A DNA stretch of 8,706 nt from Pseudomonadota bacterium (GTDB taxonomy: Bacteria > Pseudomonadota > Alphaproteobacteria > Reyranellales > Reyranellaceae): assembly GCA_023436825.1 (NCBI GenBank), contig JAEZHS010000425.1, forward strand, positions 1 through 8,706. Direction: 5' to 3'. Under the pieces are notes generated by a model, which ran no database searches, was not told the DNA's origin, and saw nothing but the letters and a program-made list of their open reading frames with translations. Shown here piece by piece: positions 1 through 5,747 of the stretch. A program made the position numbers and the translations under genes. Positions within the stretch are counted from its first letter, which is position 1, and every line of letters starts with the position of its first letter.

Positions 1-158
1 CCGGCCGACATCCTGCTCGTCCTTCAGCCAGGCGATGTCGGGATGGCGTCGCAAGGTGCCGGTGCCGGAGCAGGGGGCATCGAGCAGGATGGCGTCGAAC
101 GTTTCGTCGGTGACCCACTTGCCGGCGGCGGCCGTGACGAGCTTCGCGGTGAGGCCGG
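1..158 (-). pseudogene. rsmB: Internal fragment of 16S rRNA cytosine-C5 methyltransferase (RsmB/Sun), inverted
   Basis: Read on the minus strand, this stretch is open to the window edge and encodes the NOL1/NOP2/Sun methyltransferase core: the DAPCSGTG motif (motif IV, with the Cys next to the active site) followed by [11 protein letters not shown], both typical of RsmB. RsmB methylates C967 of 16S rRNA in the E. coli family member. The fragment's N-terminal side, which reads AGLTAKLV, stops near 155-160, where the sequence turns into the RsmB C-terminus on the opposite strand. The remaining part of the methyltransferase domain, between WLK and the C-terminal end, is not in the window. Either a small inversion broke rsmB, or the join is a fold-back assembly or amplification chimera. 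The family assignment is firm; the exact right boundary is an estimate. Confidence 0.75.
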
Positions 159-340
159 CGCGGCTGGAGGCCCTGCTCGCGCGCGACCAGCGCCTGCACC
201 GGTCGCCGGTCGAGCCGGCCGAGCTGCCGGGCCTCGCCGACGCGATCACACCCAAGGGCGACGTCCGCACCTTGCCCTCGATGTGGCCCGAGCGGCGCGG
301 CATGGATGGCTTCTTCATGGGCAGGCTGCGGAAGAGCTGA
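159..340 (+). pseudogene. rsmB: C-terminal fragment of RsmB/Sun 16S rRNA methyltransferase
   Basis: The plus-strand frame ending in TGA at 338-340 reads [14 protein letters not shown], then [17 protein letters not shown] and [13 protein letters not shown]. This is the standard end of RsmB: the linker after the last strand, the T-P-x-G-x-x-R-T-L-P motif and the terminal G-M-D-G-F-F. Only about 60 residues of a family that is usually 430-450 residues long are present in this orientation. Upstream in the same frame the translation is meaningless, because that DNA is the inverted rsmB piece. No start codon or ribosome binding site belongs to it, so it is a broken gene end and not an independent protein. 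Confidence 0.75.
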
Positions 341-344
341 ACGC

Positions 345-675
345 TACGGCAGCCGAGGACGGCGAGACGATCGACGGCGCGGTGTTCGTCGTCAGCGTCG
401 GCATCTTCCACCCGCTCGACTGGCCGGAACCCGAACTTGCCTATTCGCTGGACCGTCCCTTCTGGGGCAAAGGCCTCGCCACCGAAGCGACCAGCGCGGC
501 CCGTGACTGGCTGTTCGGGCACTTTCCGTTGAACCGCGCGGCAAGCTTCATCCGTCCCGAGAACGTCGCGTCTAAGCGGGTCGTCGAACGCCTAGGTGCG
601 GTGTGCGAGCGGACTTTCGAATTGCGGGGCTCTCTCTACGAGTACTGGGTGCACCGCCGTCCGGGCGAAACCTGA
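345..675 (+). pseudogene. N-terminally truncated GNAT (RimJ/RimL-type) acetyltransferase
   Basis: The frame ending at 675 encodes [19 protein letters not shown], then [10 protein letters not shown] and [16 protein letters not shown]. These are the acetyl-CoA binding core and the C-terminal half of a GNAT N-acetyltransferase of the RimJ/RimL (Acetyltransf_3) type. [10 protein letters not shown] fits the Q/R-x-x-G-x-G/A pyrophosphate-binding motif, and [15 protein letters not shown] is the usual helix near the C-terminus. Full-length relatives have about 170-180 residues; here the first 60-80 are missing and the homologous part begins a few codons after the rsmB stop. A GTG at 382 could start a 97-residue product, but no good ribosome binding site precedes it and the fold would lack its first strands and helices. 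It is most likely a remnant. Confidence 0.65.
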
Positions 676-682
676 GTCACCT

Positions 683-702
683 AATGTGACATCGGTCACA
701 TT
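683..702. promoter_or_regulatory. Consensus CRP-type operator upstream of the 756 gene
   Basis: A perfect inverted repeat, AATGTGAC and GTCACATT separated by ATCG, contains TGTGA-N6-TCACA at 685-700. That is the textbook half-site pair for CRP-type regulators of the Crp/Fnr superfamily. It begins 7 bases after the stop of the GNAT remnant and is centred at 692.5, about 63 bases before the ATG at 756. A CATAGT hexamer centred 32 bases further on gives the spacing of a class II CRP-activated promoter. There is no T-run, so it does not look like a terminator. Confidence 0.7.
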
Positions 703-717
703 GGGCCGCGAGGCGAC

Positions 718-734
718 GTCGCATAGTCGCGACT
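718..734 (+). promoter_or_regulatory. Putative -10 element and nested dyad before the 756 gene
   Basis: CATAGT at 722-727 matches TATAAT at four of six positions and lies 32 bases centre-to-centre from the CRP-type box, as in class II promoters; transcription would then start near 734, giving a leader of about 22 bases. The same stretch carries the perfect 10-base palindrome AGTCGCGACT at 725-734 and a GTCGC/GCGAC dyad at 718-733, which could be a second operator. This is inferred from spacing and symmetry only. Confidence 0.4.
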
Positions 735-755
735 GGCGTCCCTGCGGAGGGCTCG

Positions 756-1088
756 ATGCTCGAACTGATTTCGATCGTTGCCGGACTGATCGTCTGCATC
801 ATGATGCCCATCGAGGTGGGCAAGATCCGCAAGGGCTGGGTGCGCGACAGGTTCAAGGGCGATCGGCCCAAGTTCCTCGCCGCCTACCGCAAGCAGCTCA
901 AGATGCTGATGTGGCTCGGCTTCGTCTTCGCCGTGCTGGGGATCGCCCTTGCCTCGATAGAGGAGCGCCGTGGCGAGGCGATCGTCGAGGTCGTCGGCAT
1001 CGTGATCTGGTTCGCCGTGGCCATCATCTCCTTCTTCTCCCTTCGCACGCTGGAAAACGTCCCCGACACGGAGCCGGTCGCGAAGTAA
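756..1088 (+). CDS. Small membrane protein of unknown function, three predicted helices
   Basis: This 110-residue protein starts at ATG 756, preceded by GGAGG at 746-750 with 5 bases of spacing. I do not recognise a family. Hydrophobic segments lie at about residues 3-18, 50-68 and 75-95. A strongly basic loop (about 23-49, rich in K and R, including RKGWVRDRFKGDRPK) separates the first two. By the positive-inside rule that loop is cytoplasmic, which places the N-terminus outside. A short acidic and basic turn (EERRGE, about 69-74) separates helices two and three, and the tail is short and polar. No catalytic motif, Cys pair or signal peptidase site is evident. Upstream lies a consensus CRP-type box and promoter-like element, so expression probably responds to a Crp/Fnr regulator. 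A long gap separates it from the next gene, so it is probably transcribed alone. Confidence 0.8.
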   Translation: MLELISIVAGLIVCIMMPIEVGKIRKGWVRDRFKGDRPKFLAAYRKQLKMLMWLGFVFAVLGIALASIEERRGEAIVEVVGIVIWFAVAIISFFSLRTLENVPDTEPVAK

Positions 1089-1102
1089 TTGGCTGGCCGG
1101 TG

Positions 1103-1119
1103 GCTTCCGGTCCGGAAGC
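1103..1119. repeat. Short perfect palindrome after the membrane protein gene
   Basis: GCTTCCGG and CCGGAAGC flank a single T, 15 bases after the stop of the 756 gene. As RNA it could form a 6-base-pair stem with a 5-base loop. No U-tract follows, so a rho-independent terminator is not supported. Apart from this dyad and the ribosome binding site at about 1193-1199, nothing recognisable is seen between 1089 and 1206. Confidence 0.35.
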
Positions 1120-1206
1120 GCAAGAGGGCCGGCAAGAAGGCCTCGCGGACTCTTCATCCTCTTGATAGGGTCGAAGCGCCGACGTCAGCGCAGAAGAGGT
1201 CCCCGA

Positions 1207-2487
1207 ATGAGTACGACGACGCTTGCCGCCCGCCGCGACCGGGCGCTGGGAGCCGGAGCGCCGTTGTTCTACGACAAGCCGCTGCACATCGTGCGCGGCG
1301 AGGGCGTTTACCTGTACGACGACAGCGGCCGCCGTTACCTCGACATGTACAACAACGTGCCCTGCGTCGGGCATGCCAACCCGCACGTCGTCGAGGCCAT
1401 GGCGCGCCAGCAGGCCACGCTCAACGTGCACAGTCGCTACCTGCACGAAGGCATCGTCGCCCTGGCGGAACGGATCACGGCGCTCCACGGGCCGGCGATC
1501 GAGAGCGTCGTCTTCAGCTGCTCCGGCACCGAGGCCAACGAGGTGGCGCTGCGGATTGCGCGCGGCGCGACCGGCAAGCAGGGCATCGTCTGCACCAACG
1601 CCACCTATCACGGCAACAGCGAGGCGGTCGGCAAGATGACCCGCATCGGCGCCGGGCAGAACAGCAGCGGCGATGTGCGCGCCATTCCCTTCCCCGAGAT
1701 GTTCCGGCCGCTGGTACCGGGAGCGAGCGAATCGGACCTCGCGGAGGCCTATCTCGAGCGCCTGCGCGGTGCGATCCGCAGCCTCGAGGACGACGGCGTG
1801 GGCTTCGCCGGCCTGATCGTCTGCCCGATCTTCGCCAACGAAGGGTTGCCCGACGTGCCGCACGGCTACATGGCGCGCGCGGCGGAGATCGTGCGGGCGG
1901 CGGGAGGCTACCTGATCGCCGACGAGGTCCAGGCCGGCTACTGCCGCACCGGGCGCTGGTGGGGTTACGAGGGCCAGGGCTTCACGCCCGACATCGTCGT
2001 CACCGGCAAGCCCATGGGCAACGGCCTGCCGCTCGCGGCCACGGCCGCCAGCAAGGCGCTGGTCGACGGCTTCCGGGCGCGCACGCGCTACTTCAACACC
2101 TTTGCCTCGAGCCCCCTGCAGGCGGCCGTCGGCATGGCCGTGCTCGACGTCATCGAGCGCGAGAAACTGGCTGACAACGTCACGCGGGTCGGCACCAGCC
2201 TCAAGGCGGCGCTCGCCGAACGCCAGAAGAAGTGCTCCGCCATCGGCGACGTGCGCGGCCACGGCCTGTTCATCGGCGTGGAGATGGTGAAGGGCCAGGC
2301 GCTCGAGCCCGATCCGGATCGCGCGATCGAAGTGGTGAACAAGCTCAAGGACCGCGGCTTCCTCACCAGCAATGCCGGCGCCTTCCGGAACGTCGTCAAG
2401 ATCAGGCCGCCGCTGGTCTTCGGCCAGCGCGATGCCGAGGAGTTCCTCACCGCCTTCGACGCGACGATTGCCGAGATTGCTGCTTGA
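1207..2487 (+). CDS. Class III PLP-dependent aminotransferase-fold enzyme, phospho-lyase-like
   Basis: This protein of 426 residues starts at ATG 1207, about 8 bases after AGAAGAGG. It is a full-length fold type I (class III) PLP enzyme. GTEANEVALRIAR is the cofactor phosphate loop region, Asp239 in IADEVQAG should bind the pyridine nitrogen, and Lys268 in TGKPMGNGLP is the expected Schiff-base lysine. Several motifs closely resemble mammalian ethanolamine-phosphate and phosphohydroxylysine phospho-lyases (AGXT2L1/2) as I remember them: YLDMYNNVPCVGH, LNVHSRYLHE, GKPMGNG, YFNTFASSP, IGDVRGHGLFIG and a C-terminal RNVVKIRPP. These enzymes eliminate phosphate and ammonia from a phosphorylated amino alcohol. 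The following kinase gene overlaps this one by one base, as expected for such a pathway. A plain omega-aminotransferase remains possible. The enzyme class is sure; the lyase reaction is inference. Confidence 0.93.
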   Translation: MSTTTLAARRDRALGAGAPLFYDKPLHIVRGEGVYLYDDSGRRYLDMYNNVPCVGHANPHVVEAMARQQATLNVHSRYLHEGIVALAERITALHGPAIESVVFSCSGTEANEVALRIARGATGKQGIVCTNATYHGNSEAVGKMTRIGAGQNSSGDVRAIPFPEMFRPLVPGASESDLAEAYLERLRGAIRSLEDDGVGFAGLIVCPIFANEGLPDVPHGYMARAAEIVRAAGGYLIADEVQAGYCRTGRWWGYEGQGFTPDIVVTGKPMGNGLPLAATAASKALVDGFRARTRYFNTFASSPLQAAVGMAVLDVIEREKLADNVTRVGTSLKAALAERQKKCSAIGDVRGHGLFIGVEMVKGQALEPDPDRAIEVVNKLKDRGFLTSNAGAFRNVVKIRPPLVFGQRDAEEFLTAFDATIAEIAA

Positions 2488-3488
2488 TGGCGGCTGACGG
2501 CGACGCGGCGGACACATTCAGGCCGGCGGCGCTCGAGGCACTCGAGGCGTTCCCTATCGAGCCGGACGGGCTCGAGCTGAAGTCGCACTCGGAGAACGTC
2601 ACCTACCGGGTGATCGATCGCCGGGATGGTGCCGCCTACGCCTTGCGGCTCCATCGGCCCTGGTATCACACACTCGACGAGCTGATCTCGGAGCGCGATT
2701 GGATCCGTGCGCTCGACGGCGCAGGCATCGCCGTCCAGGCGCCCGTGCGCACGCGCGACGGGCAGGAGTACGCCTCCGTGACCATTCCGGCGACCGGCGA
2801 ACGACGCTTCGCCGGCCTGGCGCGCTGGACGACGGGCCGCGTGCTGGCCGAGGTGCTGCGCGAGACGACCGACGCCGCCATGGCTTCACGACGTTTCGAG
2901 CAGCTCGGCGCCCTCACGGCATCGCTTCACGACCAGGCTGCAGCCTGGCAGCCGCCGGCGACGTTCACGCGCCACGCCCTCGACGCCGACGGCCTGATGG
3001 GCGATGCGCCGCACTGGGGTCCGTTCTGGGATCACCGCGGCCTCTCCGACGCCGAGCGGCGGCTGATGCTCGACACGCGCGCGCGCCTGCATGCGATCCT
3101 CGCCGGCCTGGACCGCCGGCGCGCCGGCTACAGCCTGATCCACGCCGACATGCATCCCGGCAACGTCCTGGTCGACGGCGAGGCGCTGACCGTCATCGAC
3201 TTCGACGATGCCGGCTGGGGCTGGCATGCCTACGACATCGCCGTGGCGCTGTTCTATCAGCAACGCGGCGCAAGCTTCGAGGCGTTCGAACGGGCGTACG
3301 TCGCCGGCTACCGCTCGGTGCGAAGGTTCCCGGAGGAATCGCTGGCGTTGCTGCCGATGTTCCGCCTGATCCGCGGCCTGGCCCAGATCGGCTGGTTTCA
3401 TCAGCGCCCCGAGCTCGATCGGGCGGCGCGTTTCGAGGAAACGAAAGCCATCGTGCTCGGCCAGTGCCATGATCTCTTGAAAAGCTAG
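2487..3488 (+). CDS. APH-fold small-molecule kinase (hydroxylysine/homoserine kinase-like)
   Basis: This protein of 333 residues starts at the ATG overlapping the aminotransferase stop (TGATG, 2485-2489), so translation is probably coupled. It belongs to the aminoglycoside phosphotransferase (APH/choline kinase) superfamily. An N-lobe with SENVTYRV (about 35-42) and YALRLHRP (about 51-58) is followed by the catalytic loop HADMHPGN (His219, Asp221, Asn226) and the metal-binding VIDFDDAG (Asp238), the equivalent of the DFG motif. These are cytoplasmic ATP- or GTP-dependent kinases of small molecules such as choline, homoserine, hydroxylysine or aminoglycosides; the protein kinase SrkA shares the fold. 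Its coupling to a phospho-lyase-like PLP enzyme suggests that it phosphorylates the hydroxyl of an amino alcohol that the neighbour then cleaves. An open frame extends upstream to 2232, but it only shadows the aminotransferase gene. Family is confident; substrate is inferred. Confidence 0.9.
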   Translation: MAADGDAADTFRPAALEALEAFPIEPDGLELKSHSENVTYRVIDRRDGAAYALRLHRPWYHTLDELISERDWIRALDGAGIAVQAPVRTRDGQEYASVTIPATGERRFAGLARWTTGRVLAEVLRETTDAAMASRRFEQLGALTASLHDQAAAWQPPATFTRHALDADGLMGDAPHWGPFWDHRGLSDAERRLMLDTRARLHAILAGLDRRRAGYSLIHADMHPGNVLVDGEALTVIDFDDAGWGWHAYDIAVALFYQQRGASFEAFERAYVAGYRSVRRFPEESLALLPMFRLIRGLAQIGWFHQRPELDRAARFEETKAIVLGQCHDLLKS

Positions 3489-3543
3489 TGCGCCGGGCGC
3501 GCGCGGTGCGGAAGAGCATGACTTGAAAAGGGAGATCGACGCC

Positions 3544-3927
3544 ATGCCCATTCAACGCTTCATGGTTCCTGGGGAGATGGAACCGGTCAGCCACTATTGC
3601 CACGTCGTCCGGGCGGGAGACTTCATCTACCTCTCGGGCATGGTGGGCATGACGGCGGACGGGACCATACCGCCGGACACCGTCAGTCAGTTCGAGATCG
3701 CCCTGAAGTCGATCGACACCTGCCTGCGCCATGCCGGGGGCCGGGCTGACCAGGTGATCAAGGTGCTGGTCTTCATGACGGACATCGCGGAACGAGCGAG
3801 CATCAACCCCATACGCCAGCGCTACTTCGGCGAGCACCGGCCCGCCTCGACCCTGGTCGAGGTCAAAGCGCTGGTCGATCCGCGCATGAAGGTCGAGATC
3901 GAAGCCGTTGCCTACGTCGGCGCCTGA
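3544..3927 (+). CDS. Rid family (RidA/YjgF-like) protein lacking the canonical arginine
   Basis: This protein of 127 residues starts at ATG 3544, 8 bases after AAAGGGAGA; a TTG 21 bases upstream is less likely because it precedes that binding site. The chorismate-mutase-like Rid fold is indicated by GDFIYLSGMVG, QFEIALKSIDTCLRHAGG, VIKVLVFMTD and the C-terminal KVEIEAVAYV with Glu120. Length matches RidA (about 128). RidA proteins hydrolyse reactive enamine/imine intermediates of PLP enzymes and carry Arg in P-A-R-S near residue 105. Here the segment reads RPASTLVEV, so Ser102 replaces the Arg. This places it among Rid subgroups without the classical deaminase residue, and its activity is uncertain. 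It follows the kinase gene by 55 bases on the same strand and is probably part of the same unit, although that gap could hold its own promoter. Confidence 0.9.
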   Translation: MPIQRFMVPGEMEPVSHYCHVVRAGDFIYLSGMVGMTADGTIPPDTVSQFEIALKSIDTCLRHAGGRADQVIKVLVFMTDIAERASINPIRQRYFGEHRPASTLVEVKALVDPRMKVEIEAVAYVGA

Positions 3928-3938
3928 GGAACCTCAGG
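3923..3938. repeat. Perfect palindrome spanning two convergent stop codons
   Basis: CCTGAGG, AA and CCTCAGG form a perfect 7+2+7 dyad. The TGA of the Rid gene (3925-3927) lies in the left arm, and the TGA of the minus-strand dienelactone hydrolase gene (3934-3936) lies in the right arm. Only 6 bases separate the two genes, so this hairpin is the only candidate for a shared bidirectional transcription stop. No T-run flanks it on either side, so intrinsic termination is weakly supported. Confidence 0.4.
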
Positions 3939-4629
3939 ACAGATGCTGGCGCAGATGCGCGAGCGTGCGCTGCCGGGCCTCTGCCGCCGCCGCCTCGTTG
4001 AAGGGCGGGTATCCCTGGCGATTGAAGCCGTGCTCCGTGCCGGCATAGTCGTGGATGGCGACACCCGCCTCTGCGCCCATGCGCGCCTTGATCGCCGCCA
4101 CGGTCGGCGCCGGCACGTGCGGATCGTTCTCGGCGAAATGCATCATGATCGGGCAGCGGCGACGAGCGGCCTCGTCGAGATGCTGGTCGATCTGGACCCC
4201 GTAGTAGCTGACGGCGGCCTCGATGGGCAGGCGCGTGCTCGCGAGGTAGGCGAACTTGCCGCCGAGGCAGAAGCCCATCACGCCGACCTTGCCGGTACAA
4301 TCCGATCGCCCGCGCAGGGCGGCAACCATGTCGCCGAGGTCACGGGCGAACTGGTCGGTGTCGAGCTCCGCCCAGAGCGCGCGAGCCTTGGCGCGGCCTT
4401 CATCGGTGTAGGGCAGGTAGTTGGCGGCTTCCTGGCGCCAGAAGACATCGGGCGACAGGGCGATGAACCCCGCCGTTGCGTAGCCGTCGGCCACCGAGCG
4501 GATGTGCGGGTTGGTGTTGAACACCTCGGGCAGCACCACCAAGCCGGGCGCCGGGAGTTTCGCCGGCAGCGCGAGGTACGCCGCGAAGCGACCGCCGTCA
4601 GATGCCGTCAGCGTGATTTCCTGGCCCAT
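3934..4629 (-). CDS. Dienelactone hydrolase family protein
   Basis: This protein of 231 residues starts at the ATG at 4629, which has GGAGGAA 3-4 bases upstream. An in-frame start nine codons earlier would place that site inside the gene. It is a cytoplasmic alpha/beta hydrolase of the DLH family with no signal peptide. The triad is Cys121 in the nucleophile elbow GFCLGG, Asp169 in FAENDPHVP and His200 in TEHGF; Glu35 in LPEVF corresponds to the Glu that pairs with the Cys in Pseudomonas dienelactone hydrolase. Length fits the family (about 230-240). The classical enzyme opens dienelactone to maleylacetate in chlorocatechol breakdown, but most family members act on unknown esters or lactones, and no catechol genes are nearby. 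It lies 84 bases downstream of the VOC gene on the same strand and is probably co-transcribed with it. Confidence 0.92.
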   Translation of the reverse strand: MGQEITLTASDGGRFAAYLALPAKLPAPGLVVLPEVFNTNPHIRSVADGYATAGFIALSPDVFWRQEAANYLPYTDEGRAKARALWAELDTDQFARDLGDMVAALRGRSDCTGKVGVMGFCLGGKFAYLASTRLPIEAAVSYYGVQIDQHLDEAARRRCPIMMHFAENDPHVPAPTVAAIKARMGAEAGVAIHDYAGTEHGFNRQGYPPFNEAAAAEARQRTLAHLRQHLS

Positions 4630-4713
4630 GATTCCTCCGTCCGCAACGCCGGCCATCCTAAGATGGTCGGCGGAGGACGAACAATCGCGGTCAGGTCGTG
4701 GAATTTCGCAGCG

Positions 4714-5253
4714 CTATTCGGCAGCCTGCGGAACCCTCTTGCCCCGCATCGCTGCGAACTTCGCATAGGCCCGCGCACGGCGCTCATCGAACTTCGCCAG
4801 GCGCCGCTGCGGGTTCGCATGCGCCACGTTGTCCGCCGATCCCGGCTCCTTCTGCGAACCAGCCCAGCCGTGCGCAGCGATGTCGAAGATGATGCCATTG
4901 AGGTCGGTGTGCTTCACTTCGTAGCCGTCTGGATTGTTGGGATCGCCCATGATCCAGGTGGCGCCGACGTTGCGCGCGATCTTGCCCTGTTCCACCACGT
5001 CATCGACCCAGAAGCCGATATGGTGGATGCCGACGAAGTCGACGCCGGTGCCCTGCGAGGCCTCGTCGCTCTTGAAGTGGAGGATGGCGAGGTTGACCAC
5101 GCCGTCGGTCAGGAACACGCCCTCGGCCAGGGCGCCGTCGATCTCCGTGACCTCCTGCAGGCCCACGGCCTGCTTGTAGAACTCGGCGGTCTCCCAGGGA
5201 TCCTTTACGCTGAGGGCGACGTGACGGATGCGGCCTTTGGTCTGCGCAGTCAT
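4714..5253 (-). CDS. VOC family (glyoxalase/extradiol dioxygenase superfamily) protein
   Basis: This protein of 179 residues starts at ATG 5253, with AGGGAG about 8 bases upstream; an earlier ATG at 5271 lies before that site. Two babbab modules of the vicinal oxygen chelate fold are visible. The first begins RIRHVALSVKDPWETAEFYKQ and the second GIHHIGFWVDD, ending in DLNGIIFDIAAHGW. Candidate metal ligands are His11, His59, His78 and Asp124, the expected four positions, although which are used is a guess. The last 45 residues are a charged tail, rich in Arg, Lys and Ala, beyond the fold. Family members include glyoxalase I, methylmalonyl-CoA epimerase, fosfomycin or bleomycin resistance proteins and dioxygenases, and the substrate here is unknown. 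It is the upstream gene of a probable two-gene unit with the dienelactone hydrolase. Confidence 0.9.
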   Translation of the reverse strand: MTAQTKGRIRHVALSVKDPWETAEFYKQAVGLQEVTEIDGALAEGVFLTDGVVNLAILHFKSDEASQGTGVDFVGIHHIGFWVDDVVEQGKIARNVGATWIMGDPNNPDGYEVKHTDLNGIIFDIAAHGWAGSQKEPGSADNVAHANPQRRLAKFDERRARAYAKFAAMRGKRVPQAAE

Positions 5254-5371
5254 CGGCTGGCTCCCTTGCATCGGCGATCGGTCAGACAGCATAGCCGCAA
5301 TCCGGCAGACGACCTAGGCGAGAGGCGGCCGGCCGGTGCATGCACTGCCGTCAACGGTGCGAGAGGTTAGC

Positions 5372-5398
5372 GCCTTTCCGCCCTTTCCGCCCTTTCCT
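5372..5398. repeat. Nine-base tandem repeat, about three copies
   Basis: Three near-identical units occur in succession: GCCTTTCCG, CCCTTTCCG and CCCTTTCCT. On the minus strand the unit reads CGGAAAGGG. The array is intergenic, about 120 bases upstream of the VOC gene. It may be a small variable-number repeat or a copy of a dispersed intergenic element. Confidence 0.6.
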
Positions 5399-5475
5399 GT
5401 AGTGCTTGCGTAGTAGACTGCACTGGAGCACACCGCTATCGGTTGGGCCTGATTCCGAGAGGAGCGCCGAGCCCG

Positions 5476-5505
5476 GCCCGTCCGGAGGCGAGCGACCGGA
5501 CGGGC
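5476..5505. repeat. GC-rich perfect inverted repeat (10-base arms, 10-base spacer)
   Basis: GCCCGTCCGG at 5476-5485 is matched exactly by CCGGACGGGC at 5496-5505. The transcript from either strand would form a very stable 10-base-pair stem with a 10-base loop. Neither side has a T-run, so it is not a standard terminator. It may be a structural RNA element, a REP-like unit or a protein-binding dyad. Confidence 0.5.
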
Positions 5506-5591
5506 GGCGTGCGGTGTCTGCGGCAGCCCCTTTGGTTACAGATCGACGATGCAAAGAGCAGGAGCGCCGGGACGCGGCGCAACAGCGCGAC

Positions 5592-5629
5592 ATTATAACC
5601 AAAGTGCCAAACAGTCAATAACTTTGGTT
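5592..5629 (-). promoter_or_regulatory. Promoter-like element inside a 9-base dyad, reading leftward
   Basis: On the minus strand TTGACT (5618-5613) and a perfect TATAAT (5597-5592) form -35 and -10 hexamers. The spacer is 15 bases, shorter than the ideal 17. The inverted repeat AACCAAAGT (5597-5605) and ACTTTGGTT (5621-5629) brackets the -35 and touches the -10, as an operator would. The transcript would start near 5585 and run through the hairpin towards the VOC gene, 330 bases away. Confidence 0.4.
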
Positions 5630-5747
5630 TGTAGTGGCCAGTTTCGTCTTCGCGACTTTTTGGGCTCCGTAGAGGGCCACCTGTGGCGGACTGAACCGGC
5701 GATCACGCCATTGGTTGTGTCCCCGACCCCGAGTGCCAGCAATGCTG

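Larger units (their letters stand above)
5254..5747. other. About 500 bases with no convincing gene
   Basis: No open frame here has gene-like codon use or recognisable motifs. Frames of 60-80 codons exist on both strands but lack ribosome binding sites and have low-complexity Arg/Ser-rich translations. The stretch contains a 9-base tandem repeat, a strong GC-rich hairpin, a promoter-like element inside a dyad and the palindrome GTGCATGCAC at 5336-5345. The part from about 5590 to 5780 is visibly richer in A and T than its surroundings. It could hold an unannotated small RNA or be decayed sequence. Confidence 0.5.

Noticed and set aside
43..675. A single 210-residue protein fused to the GNAT domain
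   Set aside because: Its first 100 codons run over both rsmB fragments in the wrong frame and are low complexity. Only the part after about 345 is homologous to GNAT proteins.
1024..2517. A 497-codon open frame on the minus strand
   Set aside because: It is the complementary-strand shadow of the class III aminotransferase gene. Its translation is rich in Ala, Arg, Gly, Asp and Val with no motif, while the plus strand carries the full PLP enzyme signature.
3943..5370. A 475-codon open frame on the plus strand
   Set aside because: It lies opposite the dienelactone hydrolase and VOC genes, both of which show complete active-site motifs on the minus strand. It has no ribosome binding site of its own.
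5372..5398. The tandem repeat as a CRISPR array
   Set aside because: Units are 9 bases and directly adjacent, with no spacers.
5476..5505. The GC hairpin as a rho-independent terminator
   Set aside because: There is no T-run after the stem on either strand.
5351..5618. Small minus-strand frames downstream of the promoter-like element, one with a hydrophobic start
   Set aside because: They are Arg/Ser/Pro-rich, one ends in the 9-mer repeat, they lack ribosome binding sites, and no family resemblance is seen.
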